Positions 1 through 5,878 of a DNA stretch of 8,226 bases are shown here, piece by piece (position 1 is the stretch's first letter; each line of letters begins with the position of its first letter). Below the pieces are notes generated by a model. That model searched no databases, was not told the origin of the DNA, and saw nothing but the letters and a program-made list of their open reading frames with translations. The position numbers and the translations under genes are program-made. Source of the DNA: CAZCWX01 sp964502465 (GTDB taxonomy: Bacteria > Desulfobacterota > Binatia > Bin18); the NCBI GenBank assembly GCA_964502465.1, contig CAZCWX010000237.1, positions 1 through 8,226 of the forward strand, in the 5' to 3' direction.

Positions 1-222
1 ATAGGTCTCACTCTCGGAATCGAAGCGGCAACCCGGGTAGCGGTTCCAATACCAGGTGCCGCCCACGCCGCTGCCGTCCTCATAGCACCGCACCGAGAGC
101 CCCAGCTCGCGGAGACGGTACAGTTGATACAAGCCGGATACTCCGGCGCCAATGACGATCGCGTCAAACTGTTCAACGGGCCTTGTACTAGCCGCAGGTG
201 TCGGCTGTAACGTATTTGCCAT
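1..222 (-). CDS. Baeyer-Villiger-type flavin monooxygenase, N-terminal 74 codons (runs off window)
   Basis: The N-terminus of a class B flavoprotein monooxygenase that would use FAD and NADPH to insert oxygen next to a ketone, giving an ester or lactone. The visible 74 residues hold the FAD-binding Rossmann motif GAGVSG (25-30), followed by the strongly family-typical stretch GGTWYWNRYPG (54-64) and then CRFDSES, which matches the usual 'GTWYWNRYPGARCDxES' signature of cyclohexanone-monooxygenase-like enzymes. The ATG at 222-220 is preceded by a strong Shine-Dalgarno site (AAAGGAGG, about 6 nt upstream). The first about 17 residues are a low-complexity Ala/Thr/Pro leader. The remainder, including the BVMO fingerprint and the second Rossmann fold, lies beyond base 1. 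It is the last gene of the minus-strand group and follows a truncated amidohydrolase by 93 bp. The family call is secure; the substrate cannot be deduced. Confidence 0.9.
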   Translation of the reverse strand, partial: MANTLQPTPAASTRPVEQFDAIVIGAGVSGLYQLYRLRELGLSVRCYEDGSGVGGTWYWNRYPGCRFDSESETY

Positions 223-315
223 GTCGTTCCTCCTTTAGGTCTGTCTCTGCACTTAATTTTTCGTAGTCTGCGCTGCCATAACTGAGAACGGTCTTTACCA
301 GGCGCTCAAGCAACT
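223..315. other. Short intergenic gap before the monooxygenase
   Basis: The 93 bp gap carries the Shine-Dalgarno site of the monooxygenase on the minus strand (about 229-236). I see no convincing terminator hairpin after the truncated amidohydrolase, so read-through into the monooxygenase is possible. Confidence 0.4.
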
Positions 316-747
316 TCAGCATGCATTGGTTGCAGGGGAATTACCTTCGGTGTCGCGGACCACTTTCTCGGGCCGCGCGCCTGTGGCGTTACCGTTTTCT
401 TGCACTACTTCGCCGCTCACTACTGTGGCCACATAGCCGTAGGCCGTCTGCATGAATCGTGGCATCCCGGCAGGCAAGTCATACACCATGGCCGGGGTCT
501 CAATGCGCAGCGCACTGAGGTCAATCAGATTGAGGTCTGCTTTCATGCCCGGTTCCAGCGTGCCCCGATCGTACATGCCGAATAACCGCGCCGTATCTCG
601 GGTCTGTTTCTTGACTACGAACTCCACCGGTAGATGATAGCGATGCCTATTAGCGCAATCGCGCACCCAGTCGGTCAGCATGAAGGTTTGCGCACTGACA
701 TCGCAGATGAAGCGCATATGCGCCCCGGCATCGCTCCCACCCATCAC
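316..747 (-). pseudogene. 5'-truncated amidohydrolase (D-aminoacylase family), C-terminal about 140 residues only
   Basis: The open frame encodes only the C-terminal quarter of an amidohydrolase of the N-acyl-D-amino-acid deacylase type. It starts at the metal/catalytic Asp motif (GGSDAGAH, residues 3-10) and runs through the DRGTLEPGMKADL and YDLPAGMPR segments to the terminal NGNATGARP. The same blocks occur in the same order at residues 452-571 of the intact paralogue at 1754-3496 (SDGGAH, DRGTLREGMAADI, YDLPANEWR, GNCTGATP). The two are clearly homologous but divergent, so this is not a recent duplication. The metal-binding HxH region and most of the TIM barrel are absent. An in-frame stop lies three codons upstream of the GTG at 747, so homology ends abruptly at about position 748. 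A GAGGAGAG sequence sits 9 nt before the GTG, so a short product could still be made, but catalysis is not expected. Confidence 0.8.
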
Positions 748-904
748 TGTTTTTTACTCTCCTCGGTATTCATCATTGTTATATGCGTCGCTGAGGTCAC
801 TGCAGGAAGGCAGCTCAGGCGTTCTTTTTTTCGTGAAAGACGTCGATGAAGTTTTGCAGGACGAGCGCAGGCACAGCGCAGAGGGGTTCTTCGAGCGACC
901 TTGC
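748..904. other. Intergenic region holding the truncation junction
   Basis: The missing amidohydrolase N-terminus should begin here, but I find no homologous frame. On the minus strand there is a tiny ATG ATG reading frame (777-744, ten codons) whose TGA overlaps the ATG at 744. A GAGGAGAG purine run lies inside it. No transposon end or terminator is recognisable. Confidence 0.4.
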
Positions 905-1468
905 TTAGCCAGTCTCCTCACAGCGACAGATGACGTAGCGGCACTGCTGACAGATGGACAGAGGCCTAAGGTTGGGATGGGCGATACTTGTTCGGCTGCC
1001 CACCGCCGATGGAGCGACCGCGTGGCTTACCTCCAGCAGCGGTCGCCTGGCACTGTTAGTGCAGCCCATCGTTCTGGTATTCCCAGCGATGCACCGCCGC
1101 AAGAGAAGGGGAGAGCCGCAGCCTATGGTATAGGCTGCATCTAGCCCGAAAAAATGAAATCCTATCCCGTGACGATTGCTGACATAATCCAACAGCGTGC
1201 CCCGCAGATGCCGTGCACTGACGGGGTCGAGGAAGGCGCGAACCCCATCCTGCACGACCACTGTATCATCCGGACGGGCCGACACGGCAAGCTGAAGGCG
1301 GTACTGGAACCCTTCGCAGCCCCCGCCAGCCACCGTCATTCGAATCCCGCCCTCGGTCACGCCCGTCTGTGCCATGATCTGTTTCATCCTCTCAACTGCT
1401 GCGGCGGTCAGGGCGAGCAATGGCTCCGCTGCTTGGCCGCGGCCTCCGTCTCGTGGTTCCTGCTCCAT
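905..1468 (-). CDS. A-type iron-sulfur carrier-like protein (HesB/IscA family) with divergent ligands and C-terminal extension
   Basis: Residues about 18-120 match the IscA/ErpA/HesB fold: LTAAAVERMKQIM near the start, the AGGGCEGFQYRL block with the first cluster cysteine (C51), FLDPVSARHLRGTLLDYV, and GIGFHF...YTIGCGSPL. Proteins of this family carry or deliver Fe-S clusters using three cysteines (one in GGGC, two in CGCGS). Here the first cysteine of the C-terminal pair is Ile115 and only C117 remains. Family members usually stop a few residues after this motif. This frame runs on for about 68 more residues, with cysteines at 126, 136, 173, 176, 181 and 183 (a CxxCx4CxC pattern at the end). 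I chose the ATG at 1468 because AGGAGA lies 5 nt upstream; the frame itself is open further, to 1537, without a comparable site. Function as a normal Fe-S carrier is doubtful; the fold assignment is good. Confidence 0.8.
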   Translation of the reverse strand: MEQEPRDGGRGQAAEPLLALTAAAVERMKQIMAQTGVTEGGIRMTVAGGGCEGFQYRLQLAVSARPDDTVVVQDGVRAFLDPVSARHLRGTLLDYVSNRHGIGFHFFGLDAAYTIGCGSPLLLRRCIAGNTRTMGCTNSARRPLLEVSHAVAPSAVGSRTSIAHPNLRPLSICQQCRYVICRCEETG

Positions 1469-1753
1469 TGTCTCTCCTGTGCGTGACGTCTTTGGGCGCG
1501 TTGCCGTCTCACTCTGTCGTTCTCCAGATACCGGCATTCAAGTGAGCACTCGGCTGAAGTTCCATGCCGGTTTCCCCACTACGGAGGTGTGAACTCGCCT
1601 TGTACGTGGCCAGTCGCGAGACGCTGGGTGACACCCGTAGCGACAGACCTCGTCTCATATCTTGGTCGGTTCCTTCTTTCTGGTCGAAAGGTGAGGGGGG
1701 CTGTGGTGGAGGGAGGGAGCACTACGCGCGATCCACCCCTCCGCGGTCGCTTC
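1469..1753. other. 285-bp intergenic region between the amidohydrolase and the Fe-S carrier-like gene
   Basis: No credible coding sequence is visible; the short frames here have no recognisable motifs. It contains the Shine-Dalgarno site for the downstream minus-strand gene and one imperfect inverted repeat (listed separately). I see no clear rho-independent terminator after the amidohydrolase stop and no strong -35/-10 pair for the Fe-S carrier-like gene. Confidence 0.4.
1527..1574. repeat. Imperfect 11-bp inverted repeat upstream of the Fe-S carrier-like gene
   Basis: The arms are GATACCGGCAT (1527-1537) and ATGCCGGTTTC (1564-1574). They match at 10 of 11 positions, with a perfect 8-bp core (ACCGGCAT/ATGCCGGT) and a 26-nt spacer. 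It lies about 60-105 bp upstream of the ATG at 1468, where a promoter or regulator site could be. The role is unknown. Confidence 0.45.
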
Positions 1754-3496
1754 CTACCTAGCCGCGCCATTACGCAGCAACGCCCCTGGGGTGGCGCCCG
1801 TGCAGTTGCCATCCTGGAAGGTTTCGACCCCGTTCACCAGTATGTGCCGGTAGCCTTCCGCTTTCTGCACCCGCCGCCACTCATTGGCCGGCAAGTCGTA
1901 GAGAATCTCACTCGGCAGCGATTTGACCGTGTTGTTATCGTAGATCACGATGTCGGCGGCCATCCCTTCGCGTAAAGTGCCCCGATCCTTGAACCCGGCC
2001 GCCCACGCCATCAACCCGCTGAGCCGGAAATGGGCTTCTTCGAGCGTCAGCGTGTTGGTCTCGCGCACGAGCCACGACAACACCTCGGTGGGGTAGATCG
2101 CCGGAGTGATGAACTTCACGTGCGCGCCGCCATCCGAGACGCCCGGCATAATATACGGTGAACTCATCAGGTCCTTGTAGCCGGCAATGTTGGCGTTCTC
2201 GACTGGCCCTGCCCATTCCGTGCGCAGCTCGTCCGCCACGGAGAGATCGAGCATGGCGTCAATGACATGCTTGCCTTCCTGCTCGGCAATCTGCGAGACC
2301 GACATCCCCTCATATTTCAGCTTGAGGTCCGGGTTGCGCACTTTGCGCGCGATGAACTTGTGAAATTCGCCAAACACGATGTTGAGGGTTTCCATGCCGC
2401 CCGCATCGTAATCGGCGCGCATGGCCGCCCGCAATTCGGGCCGCACCATCTTGGCTTTGCGTTCTTCGACGGTGCCGAGCGTGGCATCCTTCCACGCCGG
2501 AATGCTGTCAAACAAGTTCCAGTCTTCCAGCGTCATCCGCACCGGCGCCCGCGCCGTCACCGCCTGCCCAAACACTCGCACCCCCCGCGCATTGGCCGCC
2601 GTGACCCAGTCCAATTGGGCACGGTGCGATTCGGGATGCCGATCGCTGATCACAATGGCGTTGTACAGCAGCGGCCGTCCACTGGTCTCGGCCATCTTTT
2701 CCAGGAACCGAAAGTCGTCGTCAACCCCGAACTTGGCTTCGCTGGCGCCGGACTGGGTGAACTGGATGCAGCCGTCGCCCTTCTCGGCCATCGCTTTGGC
2801 CATGGTGAGATAAAACTCATCGGGTAAGATGTCGGTGATCATCGGGGTCCCGTCGTAGTCCCGTTGCACTGAGACCCGCCCCTCCGGTACCAGGCGTTGG
2901 GCGGACCAGCCGGCCGCCCCCGCATCGACGGCTTCATGGTAGTGGCGGATAATAGTGGCCATCTCCTTCTCATTGGGGAACCGCTTCTTGGCGTCGTCAA
3001 AGCCGCCCATCACATAGGCCACCGCTGGCGCAATCGGGAAAAGATGGGAAATATTGATCCCGAGCGGCATATGCGCCAGGCGCTCCATGTATTGCGGGAA
3101 GGTTTCCCAGTCCACTTTCATTGACACCCGCATGGGTTCCAGGGGAATGGCTTCGGTGCGCGACAACGCTAACATGGCCCGGTCCGCGTCTTGCGGCCGC
3201 AACGGGGCAAACCCAAAGCCGCAGTTGCCAATCGTGGCCGAGGTGACGCCGTGCCAACTGCCAATCGTGCAATACGGATCCCAATGCAGCTGGGCATCAT
3301 AATGGGTGTGGAGATCAATAAATCCCGGGGCCACGATGAGCCCGCTGGCATCAACGACCTTGGTCGCGTCGCTGCTGTGCAGCCGACCGATTTTGGCGAT
3401 CTTCCCGTTTTTAATGCCGATATCGGCCTTGTAGCGCGGTACGCGCGTCCCGTCGACGACCGTGCCGCCTTTAATAATGGTATCAAACTGCGCCAT
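1754..3496 (-). CDS. Amidohydrolase of the N-acyl-D-amino-acid deacylase (D-aminoacylase) family, 580 residues
   Basis: A full-length metal-dependent hydrolase of the amidohydrolase superfamily, expected in the cytoplasm to cleave amide or related C-N bonds. The small beta domain starts at FDTIIKGGTVVDGT; PGFIDLHTHYDAQ carries the HxH metal ligands (H63, H65); GNCGFG (90-95) has the cysteine used as a ligand in D-aminoacylases (C92); SDGGAH (454-459) supplies the conserved Asp (D455). The C-terminal DRGTLREGMAADI segment closes the beta domain. At 580 residues it is about 90 longer than classic D-aminoacylases. At the places where those enzymes have THxR and SHHK histidines I read IQFTQS (244-249) and LLYNAIV (276-282), so the substrate is probably not a simple N-acyl-D-amino acid. 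The start ATG has a strong AAGGAGGGAG site. It is divergent from a tetR gene, with a shared operator-like region suggesting repression. Confidence 0.92.
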   Translation of the reverse strand: MAQFDTIIKGGTVVDGTRVPRYKADIGIKNGKIAKIGRLHSSDATKVVDASGLIVAPGFIDLHTHYDAQLHWDPYCTIGSWHGVTSATIGNCGFGFAPLRPQDADRAMLALSRTEAIPLEPMRVSMKVDWETFPQYMERLAHMPLGINISHLFPIAPAVAYVMGGFDDAKKRFPNEKEMATIIRHYHEAVDAGAAGWSAQRLVPEGRVSVQRDYDGTPMITDILPDEFYLTMAKAMAEKGDGCIQFTQSGASEAKFGVDDDFRFLEKMAETSGRPLLYNAIVISDRHPESHRAQLDWVTAANARGVRVFGQAVTARAPVRMTLEDWNLFDSIPAWKDATLGTVEERKAKMVRPELRAAMRADYDAGGMETLNIVFGEFHKFIARKVRNPDLKLKYEGMSVSQIAEQEGKHVIDAMLDLSVADELRTEWAGPVENANIAGYKDLMSSPYIMPGVSDGGAHVKFITPAIYPTEVLSWLVRETNTLTLEEAHFRLSGLMAWAAGFKDRGTLREGMAADIVIYDNNTVKSLPSEILYDLPANEWRRVQKAEGYRHILVNGVETFQDGNCTGATPGALLRNGAAR

Positions 3497-3522
3497 AACT
3501 CCCTCCTTTGTGGGATGGTTGG

Positions 3523-3546
3523 ACTCACTGTGCGTCGCACTAGAGT
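3523..3546. promoter_or_regulatory. Dyad symmetry in the amidohydrolase leader
   Basis: ACTC (3523-3526), then GTGCG (3530-3534), a single central T, then CGCAC (3536-3540) and GAGT (3543-3546). The inner arms are a perfect 5-bp palindrome around one base. The outer 4-bp arms pair across a 3/2 internal loop. It lies between the predicted transcription start (about 3564) and the Shine-Dalgarno site, so it could be a second regulator site or an mRNA hairpin. Confidence 0.4.
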
Positions 3547-3553
3547 GAATGAA

Positions 3554-3596
3554 TATTTACTTGTGCACGTACAATAGTAAACGGCTATTTACTTGT
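3554..3596. promoter_or_regulatory. Candidate TetR-family operator: three alternating TTTACT/AGTAAA half-sites
   Basis: TTTACT at 3556-3561, AGTAAA at 3576-3581 and TTTACT at 3588-3593. The last two form a perfect inverted repeat with a 6-bp spacer. The first and third are embedded in an exact 11-bp direct repeat, TATTTACTTGT (3554-3564 and 3586-3596), repeated at 32 bp, close to three helical turns. The array covers the -35 spacer and -10 of the amidohydrolase promoter and lies in the divergent gap next to a tetR gene. This is the expected layout for auto- and neighbour repression. Binding is inferred, not shown. Confidence 0.6.
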
Positions 3597-3599
3597 CAA
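3571..3599 (-). promoter_or_regulatory. Sigma-70-type promoter for the amidohydrolase
   Basis: On the minus strand a perfect -35 hexamer TTGACA (3599-3594) is followed after exactly 17 bp by TATTGT (3576-3571, four of six matches to TATAAT). Transcription would start near 3564, giving a leader of about 68 nt before the ATG at 3496. It overlaps the half-site array, so a bound repressor would block RNA polymerase. Confidence 0.65.
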
Positions 3600-3625
3600 G
3601 GGGTTATACGATACGCTAGGTGCGT

Positions 3626-4297
3626 ATGAGTACTTTTCCGATTTCGGTGTCCCGTGCGCCCCAAGAGGCAGCCACCCGAGTACCGCGGCGCGTCCCACTG
3701 CGCAAGTCATCACGCGGCATGCCCATCCCCGTCGAGCCAACGCGCGAGCGCATTCTGTCCGCGGCCGCTCGGTTATTTGCCGAGCACGGCTTTGCCGGCG
3801 CCTCGATGCCGGCGATCGCGGACCTGAGCGGGATTACAGCGGGCGCGATTTACCGCCATTTCACGAGCAAGGCGGAGTTGCTGCTCGAGGTCGTGAAGCG
3901 CGCGCTGGAGGCGCTGCCGCTCTCCTTTGAGCGGAGTGGCGGCGAGGATGACGTCGCGTTGCTGCCCGACGTCGCGGCGCGTTTTACCGACCCTGCCCTC
4001 ACGCTCCTGCGCCAGCTCTCCGTGGAGGTGCACGCGGCCGCGCGCCGTAACTCTGAGGTGCGCAAACTGCTCTCCGCCTACAACGAGACGGTGCTGCGAA
4101 AAATCCGGACCCTCATCGAGGTAGAGCAGCAGGCCAGACCCCGCGCCACGACGCATGATCCCGAGCTGACCGCGCGCGCCTTAATGGTGTTCCTGATGGG
4201 ACTGAACCATATGGACACGTTGCACCCGCAGCTGGTGGGCGACCGGGCATGGCGTGAATTCGTCGCCGCCCATGTCACCGCGCTCCTTGGTCTGTGA
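3626..4297 (+). CDS. TetR/AcrR-family transcriptional regulator
   Basis: A one-component DNA-binding repressor, likely acting on the divergent amidohydrolase gene. The N-terminal helix-turn-helix domain spans about residues 39-90 (counting from the ATG at 3626): TRERILSAAARLFAEHGF, then the recognition part SMPAIADLSGITAGAIYRHF and the closing SKAELLLEVV, all classical TetR features. The remaining about 130 residues form the variable helical ligand-binding/dimer domain, which gives no clue to the inducer. I take the ATG at 3626 as start because AGGTG lies 4 nt upstream; a GTG at 3620 is also in frame. The first 31 residues are basic and unstructured-looking. The internal ATG at 3719 would give a more typical 192-residue protein but has no visible ribosome site. 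The stop is followed at once by transposase debris. Confidence 0.92.
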   Translation: MSTFPISVSRAPQEAATRVPRRVPLRKSSRGMPIPVEPTRERILSAAARLFAEHGFAGASMPAIADLSGITAGAIYRHFTSKAELLLEVVKRALEALPLSFERSGGEDDVALLPDVAARFTDPALTLLRQLSVEVHAAARRNSEVRKLLSAYNETVLRKIRTLIEVEQQARPRATTHDPELTARALMVFLMGLNHMDTLHPQLVGDRAWREFVAAHVTALLGL

Positions 4298-4298
4298 A

Positions 4299-4397
4299 CG
4301 CCGGGATATCATAGCCGCCAAGCGCTTTTTTCAGCAAGCGATCGAGAAGCGGGGAGTCCTGGAAAAGATCACGCTGGATGGCTATGCGGTCTCTCAT
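4299..4397 (+). pseudogene. IS6-family transposase fragment
   Basis: Read from 4299 in the frame RRDIIAAKRFFQQA...EKITLDGYAVSH, this is the central catalytic-domain piece of an IS6-family DDE transposase, in which the family typically has 'KRDxAAAKRFFxxA' and 'TLDGYAASH'. The Asp of DGYA corresponds to the second catalytic aspartate. Only about 33 residues survive; the N-terminal helix-turn-helix, the first Asp and the final Glu are missing. The frame meets a TAA at 4404. Homology starts within two bases of the tetR stop, so this end has been rearranged. I see no terminal inverted repeats. Confidence 0.7.
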
Positions 4398-4404
4398 CTC
4401 CCGT

Positions 4405-4506
4405 AAGAATCGGCTCTACCAAGCGTTTCGAGAATTGTGACGCGTCGTGCGTGCCGTCTTCTTGCTGGACTATCTCGCGAATCCCTACCTATGCCCGCAG
4501 ATCAAC
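4405..4506 (+). pseudogene. Degraded fragment resembling a Tn3-family transposase C-terminal region
   Basis: In the frame starting KNRLYQAFREL, then an in-frame TGA (4438-4440), then RVVRAVFLLDYLANPYL..QIN, the sequence resembles the Tn3-type TnpA motif 'RLYxAFxELGRVVRTxFLLxYLxDPxLRxxI'. The stop sits exactly where that motif has Gly, consistent with a GGA to TGA change. After about 4506 the expected 'NKxExFNxF' continuation is not recognisable, so the element is cut or frameshifted. It abuts the IS6 remnant, giving a composite scar of two unrelated elements. The family call rests on about 32 residues read by eye. Confidence 0.55.
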
Positions 4507-4936
4507 GTTAAACGAGCAGGGGATAGAATTGTGGCAGAGGACAAGGAAGGGCTCACAAGAGCACTCGTTGCAGAGACAGACGAAAATATGGATGTTCGTC
4601 TGTCTAAATCAGACCACAGAAGATTCATACACTGCGTCATAACCTGGTCTCGCTCCTTTGCCCCGCGATCAATCGCCGGGCTCCGTAGCACCGCCCCCTG
4701 AAGAGACCGCCTGACTTACTTATGCGCTTGATTTCGTAGGAGTGAACGCAGTGCGCCGTCCCCCCTGGCTTCAGAGGCCAGTTTGCGACTGCTTTTTTCC
4801 TCAGACACGGAAGGATCTGCGATAGCCACAACCTTCGGACGCGGGATGCGAAAACCATTGACAGGAACGCACCAATGCGTAGCATGGCCTGCAGCCGACA
4901 AGAGGCTCCTCAGCGTTCTGCAGACGGAGGCCAGGA
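4507..4936. other. Intergenic region after the transposase remnants, no gene recognised
   Basis: About 430 bp between the Tn3-like remnant and the aldo/keto reductase. Several short open frames occur on both strands, but none shows family motifs, a convincing start site or length. It contains a perfect inverted repeat (4574-4605, listed separately). The end provides the GGAGG ribosome site of the next gene (4926-4930). I find no clear promoter for that gene. Confidence 0.45.
4574..4605. repeat. Perfect 11-bp inverted repeat with 10-nt loop
   Basis: The arms are AGACAGACGAA (4574-4584) and TTCGTCTGTCT (4595-4605), with a 10-nt spacer. As RNA it would form an uninterrupted 11-bp stem. It is not followed by a T-run on the plus strand, nor on the minus strand reading, so it is not a standard rho-independent terminator. 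It may be a regulator site or the remnant of a mobile-element structure. Confidence 0.6.
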
Positions 4937-5878
4937 ATGGAGTACACTATTCTCGGGCGGACTGGTTTGCGGGTCAGCATCGCTGGCCTGGGATGCGGCG
5001 GCCACAGCCGGTTAGGGCAAGCGACCGGCAAGACTGAACAGGAATCGATCGCCGTGGTGCGGCAGGCACTTGATCTCGGGATCAATCTGATCGATACCGC
5101 GGAAGTCTATGGGACCGAGCTCATCGTCGGAAAAGCGCTAGCAGGAGTAGCCCGCGATCGAGTGGTCATTGCCACCAAAAAGCTGCCTCCGTCACCAGAC
5201 CAGACCGATCCAGTCGGCGCACTGAAACGGGGCGTAGAGCAGAGCCTGCAACGACTCCGCACGGACTATGTCGATATCTACTTTCTTCATGGTGTCCGTC
5301 CCGAACAGTACCGCTATGCCTACACCACCTTAGCGCCAGTGTTACTGCGGATGCGCGAGGAAGGGAAAGTGCGAGCCGTGGGGATCACCGAGGCGTTTAT
5401 TCCTGACCCGCAGCACCGCATGCTGCAGCACGCCCTGACGGCAGACTGCTGGGACGTCATGATGGTGGGCTTCAGCCTGGTGAATCCATCGGCCCGAACC
5501 CGGGTGTTTCCGCACACGCAGCAGCAAAATATCGGGGTACTGGGGATGTTTGCGGTCCGGCGTGCGCTGAGCCAACCGGAACACCTCACAGCGCTCATCG
5601 CTGAGCTACGGAAAAACGGACAAATTGCTCCCGGGGTCTGTGATGAGCAGCATCCGGTGGGTTTCCTGCTCGAAGGCGGCAAAGCGGCCACGATCCCCGA
5701 GGCTGCCTACCGTTTTTGCCGTCATGAGCCGGGCCTTCACACGGTGTTGACCGGAACGGGGAATGTGGAACATCTCAAAGAGAATGTCGTATCCCTACTG
5801 AAGCCTCCTCTTATCCAGGCAGACCTCCAGCGGCTGGCGTATATCTTCGGCAACGTCGATTCGGTATCCGGGAATTGA
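4937..5878 (+). CDS. Aldo/keto reductase family oxidoreductase
   Basis: A NAD(P)H-dependent (beta/alpha)8 barrel oxidoreductase for carbonyl/alcohol interconversion; the substrate is not evident. The N-terminus MEYTILGRTGLRVS and GLGCGG is typical of the family. The catalytic tetrad is visible: D53 and Y58 in LIDTAEVYG, K81 (or K82) in VIATKK, and H118 in YFLHG. Cofactor-binding elements near the C-terminus include LTGTGNVEHLKENV (271-284), corresponding to the usual 'GxxxxxHLxEN' loop. At 313 residues the length is normal, and the ending SVSGN looks complete. The ATG has GGAGG 6 nt upstream. It stands alone: transposon debris lies upstream and the DUF499 gene converges from the right, so no operon partner is visible. 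Confidence 0.93.
   Translation: MEYTILGRTGLRVSIAGLGCGGHSRLGQATGKTEQESIAVVRQALDLGINLIDTAEVYGTELIVGKALAGVARDRVVIATKKLPPSPDQTDPVGALKRGVEQSLQRLRTDYVDIYFLHGVRPEQYRYAYTTLAPVLLRMREEGKVRAVGITEAFIPDPQHRMLQHALTADCWDVMMVGFSLVNPSARTRVFPHTQQQNIGVLGMFAVRRALSQPEHLTALIAELRKNGQIAPGVCDEQHPVGFLLEGGKAATIPEAAYRFCRHEPGLHTVLTGTGNVEHLKENVVSLLKPPLIQADLQRLAYIFGNVDSVSGN

Noticed and set aside
680..1144. Plus-strand open frame of 154 codons
   Set aside because: It is mostly antisense to the Fe-S carrier-like gene and its flank; composition and lack of motifs indicate a shadow.
2267..2827. Long plus-strand open frame (186 codons) opposite the amidohydrolase
   Set aside because: It is an antisense shadow of a strongly supported gene, is rich in His/Arg/Pro as expected from the complementary strand, and has no family motif.
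4770..4800. Possible terminator: CAGT, TTGCG loop, ACTG, then CTTTTTT
   Set aside because: The stem is only 4 bp with no GC-rich extension, and no gene ends just upstream; too weak to call.
4637..4901. Minus-strand frames in the gap before the aldo/keto reductase (82 and 61 codons), including a KVVAIADPSVSEEK stretch
   Set aside because: I considered an IS110-like transposase remnant, but the expected DVHK-type motif and spacing are absent, so no call is justified.
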